DNA of 64,000 nt from Helianthus annuus. Its lineage: Eukaryota; Streptophyta; Magnoliopsida; Asterales; Asteraceae. Numbering within the stretch: position 1 is the first letter of the stretch; every line of letters starts with the position of its first letter. Below the pieces are notes generated by a model that was not told the origin of the DNA, searched no databases, and saw nothing but the letters and a program-made list of their open reading frames with translations. Below are positions 35,366 to 44,187 of the stretch, in pieces. The DNA is taken from NCBI RefSeq assembly GCF_002127325.2, contig NC_035446.2, forward strand, positions 154,434,629-154,498,628, in the 5' to 3' direction. Position numbers and translations under genes: made by a program.

Positions 35366-35690
35366 GAAACCCGTATTCTTAATAAACTGTTCCACTCTCT
35401 ATAAAATGGTTTTCAAAAGCTCTCACCGAGGACTCGACTATAACGATGACTCGAGCCACGCGATGATCAGGAAGACGAATGCCAAGAGCTGCATCCCAGT
35501 GGAAGCATAAGTCTTCTAGGGCAACACGCGTGCACGAGCATGTTGGGTATAGTTGGGTTACCTTGGGTAGTCGACGCCTAAACACCCGAGGCACTCTACC
35601 TCTTTTTCTAGCATACGACTTGCCGATTTTACGCTTTATGGAACCTATTTATGCTTATGTATTAAATCTTTACGCTTTAATGATGGGACT
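35366..35690 (+). other. Element H leader, second part
   Basis: It continues the leader after E (GAAACCCGTATTC; compare GAAACCCTAACC in F at 17581). Near 35690 it changes abruptly into CCGATCG-containing LTR sequence, marking the deletion that removed gag and pol. The exact breakpoint is uncertain. Confidence 0.55.
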
Positions 35691-36702
35691 GCCACCCGAT
35701 CGACCCGCAATCTGATCGGATTGCACTTAAACAATTTTACAAATCTTCTTCGCACAGCAGTTCCAACGGATTGTCACCCGATCGGATTGCCGCCCGATCG
35801 AGTGACCAGTCTACTATGAACTTATCAACCAAAGTGTCTCGCTGATCGGATCACCGTCCGTTCGGGTTGCCACCCGATCGACCGACCGTTCGATCGACCG
35901 ACCTGAAAGGTTGAGATACTTCTCTGTTTCCAAAATGCTACAACGAAAAATTCAAAGGACAAACCATCATACACAAACACATCCTTACCAAATGAGATGA
36001 CAACCCAATCGAATGGTCACCCGATCGGAGTGAGTATACTCGATGTGAGTATACTCGAACCCCTTTTTATCGCATTTTGGGTGTAACATACGTTTCTATT
36101 AAATCGAACTTATCAAAACGAATTAATCAATCAAACTGTTTTCACTTGCGAATAACTGGTATGCATATTTACACGTGGTGCTAGTTACATATGTGTTAGG
36201 ACTTATACTCGCGAGGTCCCGCCTTAACTAGTATAGTACTATAGCACCCGACGGGGTCTAGTTAGGATGCATAGCAATTGCAATCGCAGCTCGAGTGACT
36301 TAGTTGGTAGTATCTGTCTTGTATGCATATATGTTGAGGTATCTTGTTATGTATTTGGTAATTCACAGCACTTTTTAACTATTTTACGCTACACTATCAA
36401 AACTTGTATACTCGCCAATACTTTTGTATTGACGTTGTTTTAACGTATGTTGCAGGTTTAGTCGCAGTCTACATCAAATCAAGCTAGGAAGTCTAGAAAC
36501 TCACCTAAAATCTATGTTGTCGGATTTGTATTGTTCGAGAGGACGAGAAATCTGTGATAACTTATGTGAATGTATTGTTTATTAGTATGGGATAATGAAC
36601 GTATTAAATACTGTCGCAATTCAGTTGTTATGGATTCTCTTGAGCAATCTGATTCGCCTAGTGCCACGCCCCGATGATTCTGCCATCGGTTGGGGGGTGA
36701 CA
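35691..36702 (+). repeat. Element H 3' LTR, partial
   Basis: It carries CCGATCG words (35695-35900) and a U5 region matching 31315-31973. A short local duplication of GTGAGTATACTCGA lies at about 36031-36058. It ends GGGGGGTGACA followed by GGAAT. The U3 start is missing. Confidence 0.8.
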
Positions 36703-36707
36703 GGAAT

Positions 36708-37900
36708 GCACCGGAGAAATGGAGACCGAATGATGAAACGACGTTCTACATTGGTAATCTACCGGAGAGATGTTCCAGTTATCTACTCTAGGGTACTTTT
36801 GCAAATATGGGCTTTATGTCGGATGCCTATGTACCACGGAAGAAAGACAAACGAGGAAACGCCTTTGGGTTCATTCGCTTGTACGAGATTCTACAGCTCT
36901 TCTTGAGGAACTAGGTAAGGTGAGAATCGATAATGGGAGAGTCTTTGCAAGGCTGGCGAAATTTGTGAAGGGTCCGAAGAAGCAGAGTTTCGTGCCTAAC
37001 ACCAGGAATGCCCCAAAGGTCTGGAAGATAGCAAATAACAATGCAGCTGGTGGATTCAAAAATAATAATGTACAGGTTGAAGCAGCAACTAATGATGTAT
37101 TTGTGAAGCAACAACCTCCTGCTCCTAAACGTAACAGGGGTTGGGAAGTAGACACGGTAATATGTGAGGTGGCATCGGAGTCCGTTGTACCCGAGAAACC
37201 ACTCGATCTACATCTGGAAAAAGGCATGGCCTCTAGAAGTTAGAGAGACAGATCGTTAATTGGGGACATATGAAATCCTTTTGACCTCAAAAACCTGGGA
37301 GATTTACTTCAATCGGTCAGCTTAACGGGTTTCTCACTCCGCTACTTGGGTGGCTTAAGTGTCCTGCTCACCTTCCCCAGCGCTGACTTAGTGATGGAAC
37401 TTATGGACAATTTGGAAAGTCTTTGGTCAATATGGTTCATTGAATTGCGTCCTTGGAAGGGTCAACATCTACCCTTCGAGAGGCTTGCATGGATCTCTAT
37501 TAAAGGTGTCCTCTACAACTATGGGATCCGCACATCTTCAACCAGATTGGTGGCCTTACCGGTAGAGTGGTTTCACCTTCAACAGCATCGTCGGAGGATT
37601 TCGACTTATCCGGTGATAACATCTGTGTTTTGACCTCAAAGGTGGGGAGAATTAATAGAAAACTTAGCATCATGTGGGATGGGGTGGTGCAATCGGTATG
37701 GATCTCAGAGGATATGCCCTACTCGGTACCGGACTTCACAGCGTCACACAAATCCAGCGTGCCAGAAAAAAACTCTGGGGACAGACAATGAACGGTTTCC
37801 CTCCCCTGGTTGGCAGCTAAAGAGTCGGTTTCAGGATCCCAAAAGCGTGGGGGAACGTATTTATGACGCCCTCTGACAAGGCGGCAGACTCAAAATCCTG
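36708..37900 (+). pseudogene. LINE-type RRM / DUF4283-like protein, C-terminal part
   Basis: It continues from 13745 across element H. The RRM is clear: RNP2-like TTFYIGNLPERCSS then RNP1-like KRGNAFGFIRL, with a TAG between them and a frameshift just after. The frame to 37243 reads LGKVRIDNGRVFARLAKF, a typical RRM end. Further on, RPWKGQHLPFERLAWISIKG and a later VVQSVWISEDM resemble the DUF4283-type region that follows the RRM in Asteraceae LINE proteins. Many stops and shifts make it a pseudogene. Endonuclease and RT domains are not seen before element B at 38125. Confidence 0.6.
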
Positions 37901-38124
37901 AGGGGATTCCCTTTCCAGCATTGATGGAAGTAAGGTGGCCACACTTCCAAACCCTGACGGATCCCACATGGGCCCTTTTGACACCCCACCCCACCCCTAC
38001 CACCTCGCATCAAGCCCACTGACCTTTGGGCTAAGGATTCCGCGTTGGGCCTGCATGAGATTTTTAATGAAGATGTTTGCATCCTTAAAACCCCTCCATC
38101 TAAGCATGTTTCACATTCTCATAC

Positions 38125-38595
38125 TATAACAACCCTCCTAAAAGACCCTTAAAAACATCCCTAACGTTCCTAATAAACCCCGTATACGCGTTAAAGGGCC
38201 TAAAATACCTTTATATTAATAAAAATTAAATAAAAACAAGTATATAGTGCCCTCGTGGGGCGCGGCCCATTTCTTTGGGTCTGTCGCGGGCCGCGACCTG
38301 GTGACACCAGGCGGCACCGTGTTGCGCCACGTGTCGTGATGCGTGTTGAGCCTACATCTTTCTAGTCGACAAGCCTAGGACCTACCATACTTCCGTCGCG
38401 GGCCGCGAAGGGCTAGCCCCAGGCTGTCGCGGGCCACGAGCCGCCATAAGATCAGTCTATAAATTAGTCTATAAATTGAGGCTTCAGCCTCATTTCTCAA
38501 CGCTCACAATTTTCCTTCTCTCTCAAAACTCTAAAGCTATTATACTCGGGAAATAATACCCCTAAGTAGCGAAGCTATTAAGTAAAAAGTATCAT
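38125..38595 (+). repeat. Element B 5' LTR remnant
   Basis: It matches 40101-40300 at its start, has GCGGGCCGCG words (38248-38445) and two CTATAAAT boxes (about 38458-38480). At AAGTATCAT (38587-38595) it passes into integrase-side sequence. The corresponding words occur in A both in the LTR (about 3356) and before the integrase (about 8497). Confidence 0.85.
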
Positions 38596-40063
38596 GAAAA
38601 GCCGAAACGAATACGCTCTCTTAGGTTAAATCTGCAGATAGATTTAAATGAGCAAATTAGAGAGGTACAGAAAACAGCAATCAAGGACGATGCTGAAAGT
38701 TTAAAAGGAATGATTAAGGAATTAGAACAACGAACAGATGGAATTTGGAAATTCCATAAGAAAAGAATATGAATATCTAAACAAGGAAACCTACGCCACA
38801 AAATTTTAGAAGAAGCCCACAAGTCTAAGTATACGATACATCCCGGTAGTGATAAGATGTATCTAGATTAAGGAAGAATTTCCGGTGGATATGAATGAAA
38901 AAGGATATAGCAAACTACGTTGCTAAATGTCTAACATGTTCACAGGTTAAAACTGAACATCAAAAACCCTCAGGGTTATTGTAGCAATTAGAAATGCCAA
39001 TATGAAAATGAGAATTGATAACAATGGACTTTGTTACCAAATTACCCAAGACACGAAAAGGTAATAATACAATCTGGGTGATTGTTGACAGATTGACAAA
39101 ATCTGCTCATTTCTTACCAATGAAGAAAACTTTCAGTATGGAACAGTTAGCTAAGTTATATGTAAATGAAATAGTTTCATTACATGGAATTCCTTTATCT
39201 ATTGTATCTTATAGAGATAGCCGTTTCACTTCTCATTTTTTGACAAGTTTCCAAAAAGCAACGGGAACCAGGTTAAATCTAAGCACTGCTTATCATCCTC
39301 AAACGGACGGACAAAGCGAAAGGACAATACAAACAATGGAAGATATGCTTAGAGCCTGTGTAATTGATTTCGAAGGAAATTGGGACGATCATTTGCCATT
39401 AATAGAATTTTCCAACAATAACAGCTATCATACCAGTATCAATGCTGCACCATTTGAAGTACTTTATGGACGAAAGTGCCGAACTCCAGTCTGTTGGGCA
39501 GAAATTGGAGAAAAACAATTATCTGGACCAGAGATAGTACAAGAAACAACGGACAAGATTATTCAAGTCAAGGAAAGACTAAAAGCAGCACGAGATCGTC
39601 AAAAGAGTTATGCAGATAACAGACGAAAACCGTTAGAATTTCAAGTTGGAGATAAGGTGTTATTATAAGTATCTCCATGGAAAGGAGTAGTCAGATTCGT
39701 TAAAAGAGGAAAGCTAAGCCCCAGGTATGTTGGACCTTTTGAGATTATTAGAAGAATAGGACCAGTAGCTTATCAGCTACAACTGCCAGGGGAAATGGCG
39801 GGAATACATAATGTATTTCATGTATTTGATCTCAAGAAATGATTAGCAGACGAATCATTAGTGATACCTCTTAAGGACACAGAGGTAAATGAGAAACTTA
39901 AGTTTACAGAGAAACCTATTCAGATTGAAGATAGAAAGATCAACAATCTCAAACACAAGAGACTAGTTCTGGTCAAAGTAAAACGGGATTCCAAGAGAGG
40001 ACCGGAATATACTTGGGAGCTCGAGTCAGAAATGCAAAGGAAATATCCACACCTATTCCAGTA
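38596..40063 (+). pseudogene. int: Element B integrase remnant
   Basis: It starts just after the RNase H end and covers the zinc region ([15 protein letters not shown]), the core ([21 protein letters not shown]) and the chromodomain-like tail ([14 protein letters not shown]). The longest open part is 39015-39668. In the second catalytic motif SDRDSR reads SYRDSR, so a catalytic Asp is lost. Several stops are visible, including TGA at 38770-38772, TAG at 38982-38984, two TGA in place of Trp near 39003-39010 and TGA near 39840. Confidence 0.88.
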
Positions 40064-40087
40064 GACCTCGAGGACGTGATTTAAAAC

Positions 40088-40100
40088 AAGGTGTGGAGGA
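40088..40100 (+). other. Element B polypurine tract
   Basis: AAGGTGTGGAGGA directly precedes the 3' LTR start, as in A. Confidence 0.75.
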
Positions 40101-40300
40101 TATAACAACCCTCCTAAAAGACCCTTAAAACATCCCTAACGTTCCTAATATACCCCGTATACGCGTTAAAAGGCCTAAAATACATTTATATTAATAAAAA
40201 TTAAATAAAAACAAGTATATAGTGCCCTCGCGGGGCGCGACCCATTTCTTTGGGTCTGTCGCGGGCCGCGACTCGGTGACACTAGGCGGCACCGTGTTGC
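40101..40300 (+). repeat. Element B 3' LTR, first 200 bp
   Basis: It matches 38125-38325 with few changes and is cut where C begins, after GTTGC (40296-40300), the presumed target duplication of C. Confidence 0.85.
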
Positions 40301-41192
40301 TGTGACAACTCGTATTTCGAACCTACTTTTGTGTAACGTTACGTGATTATGTGAACTCTATTTGAATAACATGTTATACGTGCCTTGTGTGAAATTGTGA
40401 ATGTTTGTTTATATGTTGCATGATCCGATCGTACATGACCCACTCGACTACACAAGCCCATTCGGTTTACACACATCCGACTCGAGACCAAGAGGGCAAC
40501 CCGGTAAAGGGTTCGGCCCACTTCCCTTGATTCGCAAACACATACCCATTAGGGGTTTAGATTTTCATTTACTTGCCAAACATCCTCTCACACACAAACC
40601 CTAGAACACACACACTCACTCACTCTCTCTCGACCGGAACCAAAGGCGGCCGAGCATCCCTTTCCATCGAAGCTCTTGGATTCGGATCGTTCCCTTTCTC
40701 ATCTCGGTTAGTAGTATGTTTACCGATTTCAAGTTTTATATGTATGTTTAGATGATGATATTATTGTTAATCGGATTACATGATCGGTTAAGGTTTATGC
40801 TAGTGACTCGGTTCATATGTTGTATAATATGTTGTATGCATGATAACCGGATCGAAGTTTACTATTCTTGTTATTGTTCTTGTTGTAAATTGGATTGACC
40901 GTATGATGGACCGAATTCTTGTTAATCGGCTGTGATGAGTATGACTTATGAGTGTGATTATGAATTAGGTTGCATGATAGTCCATAACTTGGTTAATCAC
41001 GTGGTTCGATAATTCGTTATGCATATTGGTATTTGATTGTTCTTGATGATGATGAATTGATATGTTGAATAGCGATTAACTGCTGTTGAATACGGAAATT
41101 ATTGTGTTTGATCTGATTGGTGAAACTGTCAACTTGTTAGCTGAAATTACGGAATGATTGTTACTAATAATTAAGGAAATCTGTTACACTTT

Positions 41193-41430
41193 GTCTCGAC
41201 CAGGGTTGCGAGTCGAGAACCCTTAGTCTCGACTCGAGACCACCTTACAACACAAACAGCACAAACCGAGACCACGGTTGCGGGTCCGGTTGCGACTCGA
41301 GACCGTGTAGTCTCGACCAGACCATGACGACCCGAGACCTCCTTTGCTGCGACTCGAGACTTCGAAAACCAGTACAACTAGAGACCACCTAGTCTCGACT
41401 CGAGATCGCTTAGTCTCGACTCGAGACCGT
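41193..41430. repeat. Palindromic GTCTCGACTCGAGAC cluster in the C LTR
   Basis: At least six copies or half-copies of TCTCGACTCGAGAC and CGACTCGAGAC lie about 220-450 bp upstream of the TATA box. Duplicated at 62977-63214 in the 3' LTR. Confidence 0.85.
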
Positions 41431-41645
41431 GAACACTTGCACACTGTTGGACTTTCACTGTTACGAGCCCAACTGATTGGGCCGGACACTTGGACTTCGT
41501 TGTTACGTGATAATTACTGTTAAACTGCTATGAATACTTGTGCATGCCGTGATCGTTACTTGTGTACAATACGTGTAGAACATACGTGCATTACTTGGAT
41601 ACGAACCTAACTTGTATGATAACCATGCTAGGACGTGGTTGATCA

Positions 41646-41653
41646 CTATATAG
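41646..41653 (+). promoter_or_regulatory. TATA box of element C 5' LTR
   Basis: CTATATAG, about 45 bp before a consensus splice donor. The same box lies near 63430 in the 3' LTR. Confidence 0.6.
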
Positions 41654-41800
41654 CTTAACCGAACTTTTCTGTGTATCTGCCGAGCAAACCAAGGTGAGTT
41701 CACACAGCCAAGGCATGGGATTCCCGGGTTGGGAATTGGGTTGGAAGATTTGAATTGGATAATTACTCGTACTTACGCTATTGCTAGACTATATACCATC

Positions 41801-42045
41801 GTCCTCAGGTTAGTCAGGACACTTACGTAAAACCTACGTAAATTAGTATCTACCACTGTCTCCCGGGTCGGGAGGACACTTACGTAAAACCTACGTAAAC
41901 TCATACCTACTACTGTCTTCCGGGACGGAAGGACACTTACGTAAAACCTACGTAAACCCCACGCGTACCACTGTCCTCGGGGAAGGGCACTCACGTAAAA
42001 CCTACGTGACCTTGTACGTATTCCTGTTCTCGGGCTAAGAAGAAC
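41801..42045. repeat. 57-bp repeat array with hairpins in the C LTR
   Basis: Five units start at 41801, 41858, 41915, 41973 and 42026. Each has a short inverted repeat (for example GTCTTCCGGGACGGAAGGAC) and most then have ACTTACGTAAAACCTACGTA. Stem bases change together between units (CTCCC/GGGAG, CTTCC/GGAAG; GTCCT/AGGAC, GTTCT/AGAAC). A copy lies in the 3' LTR at 63585-63829. Confidence 0.8.
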
Positions 42046-42063
42046 ACATGGTTGCAAATAGTC

Positions 42064-42182
42064 TAGTAAGTATAAATATGGGAAGCCCCCACTAGTAAGT
42101 ATAAATATGGGAAGCCCCCACTAGTAAGTATAAATATGGGAAGCCCCCACTAGTAGTACATACATACATGGGAAGCCCCCAC
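42064..42182. repeat. 29-bp tandem array in the C LTR
   Basis: Three exact units beginning TAGTAAGTATAAATATGGG, at 42064, 42093 and 42122, and a variant fourth with a CATA microsatellite. The 3' LTR copy (from 63848) has one more CATA unit. Confidence 0.95.
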
Positions 42183-42568
42183 TAAATGAACATACGTTTT
42201 GCTATTACGAACTTACTTACTGTGAACTCGCTCAACTAGTTGTTGACTCTCTGCTGCATGCCTTGCAGGACCTTAGGTACTTATGGAGCTTGCACAGGGA
42301 GGAGCAGGTCGTTGTGGGACATGGATCGTGGATGCCATGTTAAACGTTTAAACAATTGAACTTATGATTTACATTGGGTTTACATACTTATGCTTCCGCT
42401 ACTCAAATTATGTTTTGATTCGGTTTGAACATCAATTGTATTGAATTGGGTTTTACGAACTACTTAATTATTATACACTATGTTCAATATGATTGATGGC
42501 TTGATCCTGGTCATGTCACGCCTCCAAGCGGTGGTACTTCGCGTGTGGATTTTGGGGGTGTGACAGAT

Positions 42569-42581
42569 TGGTATCAGAGCC
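42569..42581 (+). other. Element C primer-binding site (tRNA-Met type)
   Basis: TGGTATCAGAGCC, three bases after the LTR end. Confidence 0.9.
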
Positions 42582-42878
42582 ATTGGTTATAGAGAACTTG
42601 GTTTTAATATGGGAAAAACGTTTTTATTAAAACCAGACTATAACCAGAACAGTGTTCTCAACGATCCACAACGACGCTTCGCTCCACGTGCAAGACTCAA
42701 CATCCTAGGTAATAAGGTTTATGTTTATTGCCTACTTGCTAGATTACATAGAACTTTGCTCGTAGTATGCTTAGATACACATGACACTATTGCATGAGAA
42801 TACCTATGTGCTTACACTCTTCTGTCATCGCACTACTCGCGAACCATTCTCACTTATGCTACTTTTACTATGAAGATC

Positions 42879-43202
42879 ATGTCTGGACATGTTAACATGA
42901 CTCAAGCCCAGTTGACGGCTCTCATTAACGAACAAGTTGCTGCGGCACTTGCAGCCGCACAAGCAGGAGGTATATCCTGTAGTTATAACTCACACTAGGA
43001 TCTTTAGATCCTACACTCCTAAACCAACTCTTGTGTTTAACCTTGTCCTATTCGTACACAATAGGTCAACACGCACCGCAACCTGTTTGCACATTCAAGA
43101 ACTTCATGGACTGTCGTCCTAGCACATTCAGTGGCACGGAAGGAGCAGTGGGACTACTCCATTGGTTCGAAAAGCTCGAGTCAGTATTCGAGATATGTGA
43201 AT
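42879..43202 (+). CDS. gag: Element C Gag, N-terminal exons with intron-like segment
   Basis: ATG at 42879 opens an Ala/Gln-rich N-terminus (MSGHVNMTQAQL, EQVAAALAAAQAG) that would stop at TAG 42997-42999. Removing 42970-43064, which starts GTATAT and ends ACAATAG, joins GGA-G to GT-CAA in frame and restores the expected Gag core (CTFKNFMDCRPSTFSG, LHWFEKLES). The core is then cut after EIC-E by element D at the TGAAT target duplication and resumes at 47585. A non-spliced explanation is an insertion of unknown origin. Confidence 0.75.
42970..43064 (+). other. Putative intron inside element C gag (95 bp)
   Basis: Donor GAG|GTATAT, acceptor ACACAATAG|GT, a possible branch-like TTTAAC about 28 bases upstream and AT-rich content. 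Excision keeps the reading frame; retention gives a stop. No transcript evidence is available here. Confidence 0.5.
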
Positions 43203-43367
43203 TGTCACACCCCGATTTCCACGTGTCTCACCGGTGGGCCCGGTGGGGGATTACCGTGACGATGTTGGCAACAATATAGTCAAACCACACAATTATATAA
43301 TGCACAGCGGAAGCATAAGATAAATATATAAATTTCAACCTCTGATCGTAATATCAAAATGTATTAC
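43203..43367 (-). repeat. Element D 3' LTR remnant
   Basis: It matches 44188-44351 with a single-base indel, then ends abruptly at GTATTAC next to the leader ORF. Confidence 0.9.
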
Positions 43368-44015
43368 TGGTTGTGCCGGTGGCGGAGGTGGTGGCGTAAC
43401 TGCCTCAAAGCGTGAATCCTCAGAGGGATCCTGTGGATGTCTTGGTTGTTGAGATGTCTGTCGAGATGGCGTGTAGTACCATTCATGTCGGTCAAACATC
43501 GCTTGGAAACTGTCAGGTCCTTGATAGGGCGTTCCATGGAAGGATGACCCATCAGAAACTTCTATCAGATGCGTGGGCGTACCACGAGCTGGTTCAGTAG
43601 GATCCTCATCTTCCTCCATGGGATCTTCAGAAAAATGGTCTTGTGGCCCTAGTGGAACAAATCCTGAAGGTTCCTGTATGTAGTCAGCCGGATTAAACTG
43701 ACTTATGTAGTATGGAGTAGGGTCGTCGTAATTTCGGTGCGATACCGAACGTTGTAGAGGTATGAAGGAAGGTTGTGGGTTATTGGGATCATTTTCTGAG
43801 TCTGGCCCAAAGGAGTGCCGGTAGGATGGCGTCGAGCTGTGCGAAGTGGAATGCCTCGCGGGTTCGTAAAGATCTCTTCGTCGTTGTGGCTCTTCGCTCC
43901 TTGTCATCGAAGGATGTCTTGTACCAGATGTTCCAGCCTCGTTATCGTGATGTGTCACGATTTCTCCTCGGCCTCTTCTTCCCCTTCCTCTTCCTCGGAA
44001 TATAACAGGTGGCAT
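43368..44015 (-). pseudogene. Element D Gag-like N-terminal ORF, truncated
   Basis: The likely start is the ATG at 44015 (MPPVIFRGRGRGRRGRGE), four bases after GGAGCAG, a candidate 3' splice site; an in-frame ATG exists at 44075. An RG-rich basic start is followed by a Ser/Pro/Asp/Tyr-rich acidic region (EDPMEEDEDPTEPARG) and a Pro run (VTPPPPPPAQP) near the end. The frame is cut by the internal deletion and closes inside the 3' LTR remnant at 43335. This kind of pre-Gag segment occurs in Asteraceae gypsy Gag proteins, from memory. No zinc knuckle or Gag core is left. Confidence 0.6.
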
Positions 44016-44171
44016 TTTCCTGCTCCAAAACTTATTAAAAATCAAATCGAAAGTAAAGACAAAAAGGAGTATCAATCCGAATTTGTCCTAAGTTCTCGTC
44101 TAGACTCAAGTATGTGCAATTGTGTCATTGAGATTAAACACATTAGGATAGTGTTTAATTCACTCAATGTT

Positions 44172-44184
44172 GGCTCTGATACCA
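44172..44184 (-). other. Element D primer-binding site (tRNA-Met type, minus strand)
   Basis: GGCTCTGATACCA is the reverse complement of TGGTATCAGAGCC and lies three bases from the LTR end, fixing the element's orientation. Confidence 0.88.
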
Positions 44185-44187
44185 ACC

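Larger units (their letters stand above)
13746..36702 (+). mobile_element. Element H: large LTR retrotransposon, gag-pol lost, hosting F, G and E
   Basis: It starts TGTAACAACCC, ends GGGGGGTGACA and is flanked by GGAAT (13741-13745 and 36703-36707), inside the RRM frame. Its 5' LTR is 13746-14511 plus 31103-31973, interrupted by F and G. Then come a PBS (31977-31989), a leader (31990-32483 and 35366-about 35690) interrupted by solo LTR E, and a partial 3' LTR. The leader joins LTR-like sequence directly, so gag and pol have been deleted. LTR and leader resemble those of F, which makes H an older relative of F. Confidence 0.85.
38125..40300 (+). mobile_element. Element B: gypsy element reduced by deletion, truncated by C
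   Basis: A 5' LTR remnant (38125-38595) joins integrase sequence directly. It is followed by a purine tract and the first 200 bp of the 3' LTR, where C is inserted. The LTR starts TATAACAACCC as in A, and the proteins are close to those of A, so this is a sister family. The left flank is CATAC; the right target duplication is beyond C and outside the window. Confidence 0.88.
40301..42565 (+). repeat. Element C 5' LTR
   Basis: This is a 2265-bp LTR, TGTGACAACTCG to GGGGGTGTGACA. It holds GTCTCGACTCGAGAC palindromic words (41193-41430), a TATA box (41646-41653), a consensus donor AAG|GTGAGT (41694), a 57-bp hairpin array, a 29-bp tandem array and an acceptor CATGCCTTGCAG|GA (42268). A CA-rich microsatellite lies near 40600. 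Confidence 0.93.

Noticed and set aside
41773..42057. Minus-strand 94-codon ORF with repeated RRFYVSVLP units in the C LTR (again at 63557-63841)
   Set aside because: It is the antisense reading of the 57-bp hairpin repeats; 57 is divisible by three so the frame stays open without selection for protein.
42064..42182. CRISPR-like array of 29-bp repeats
   Set aside because: The repeats are directly adjacent without spacers, in a plant LTR; a simple tandem array.
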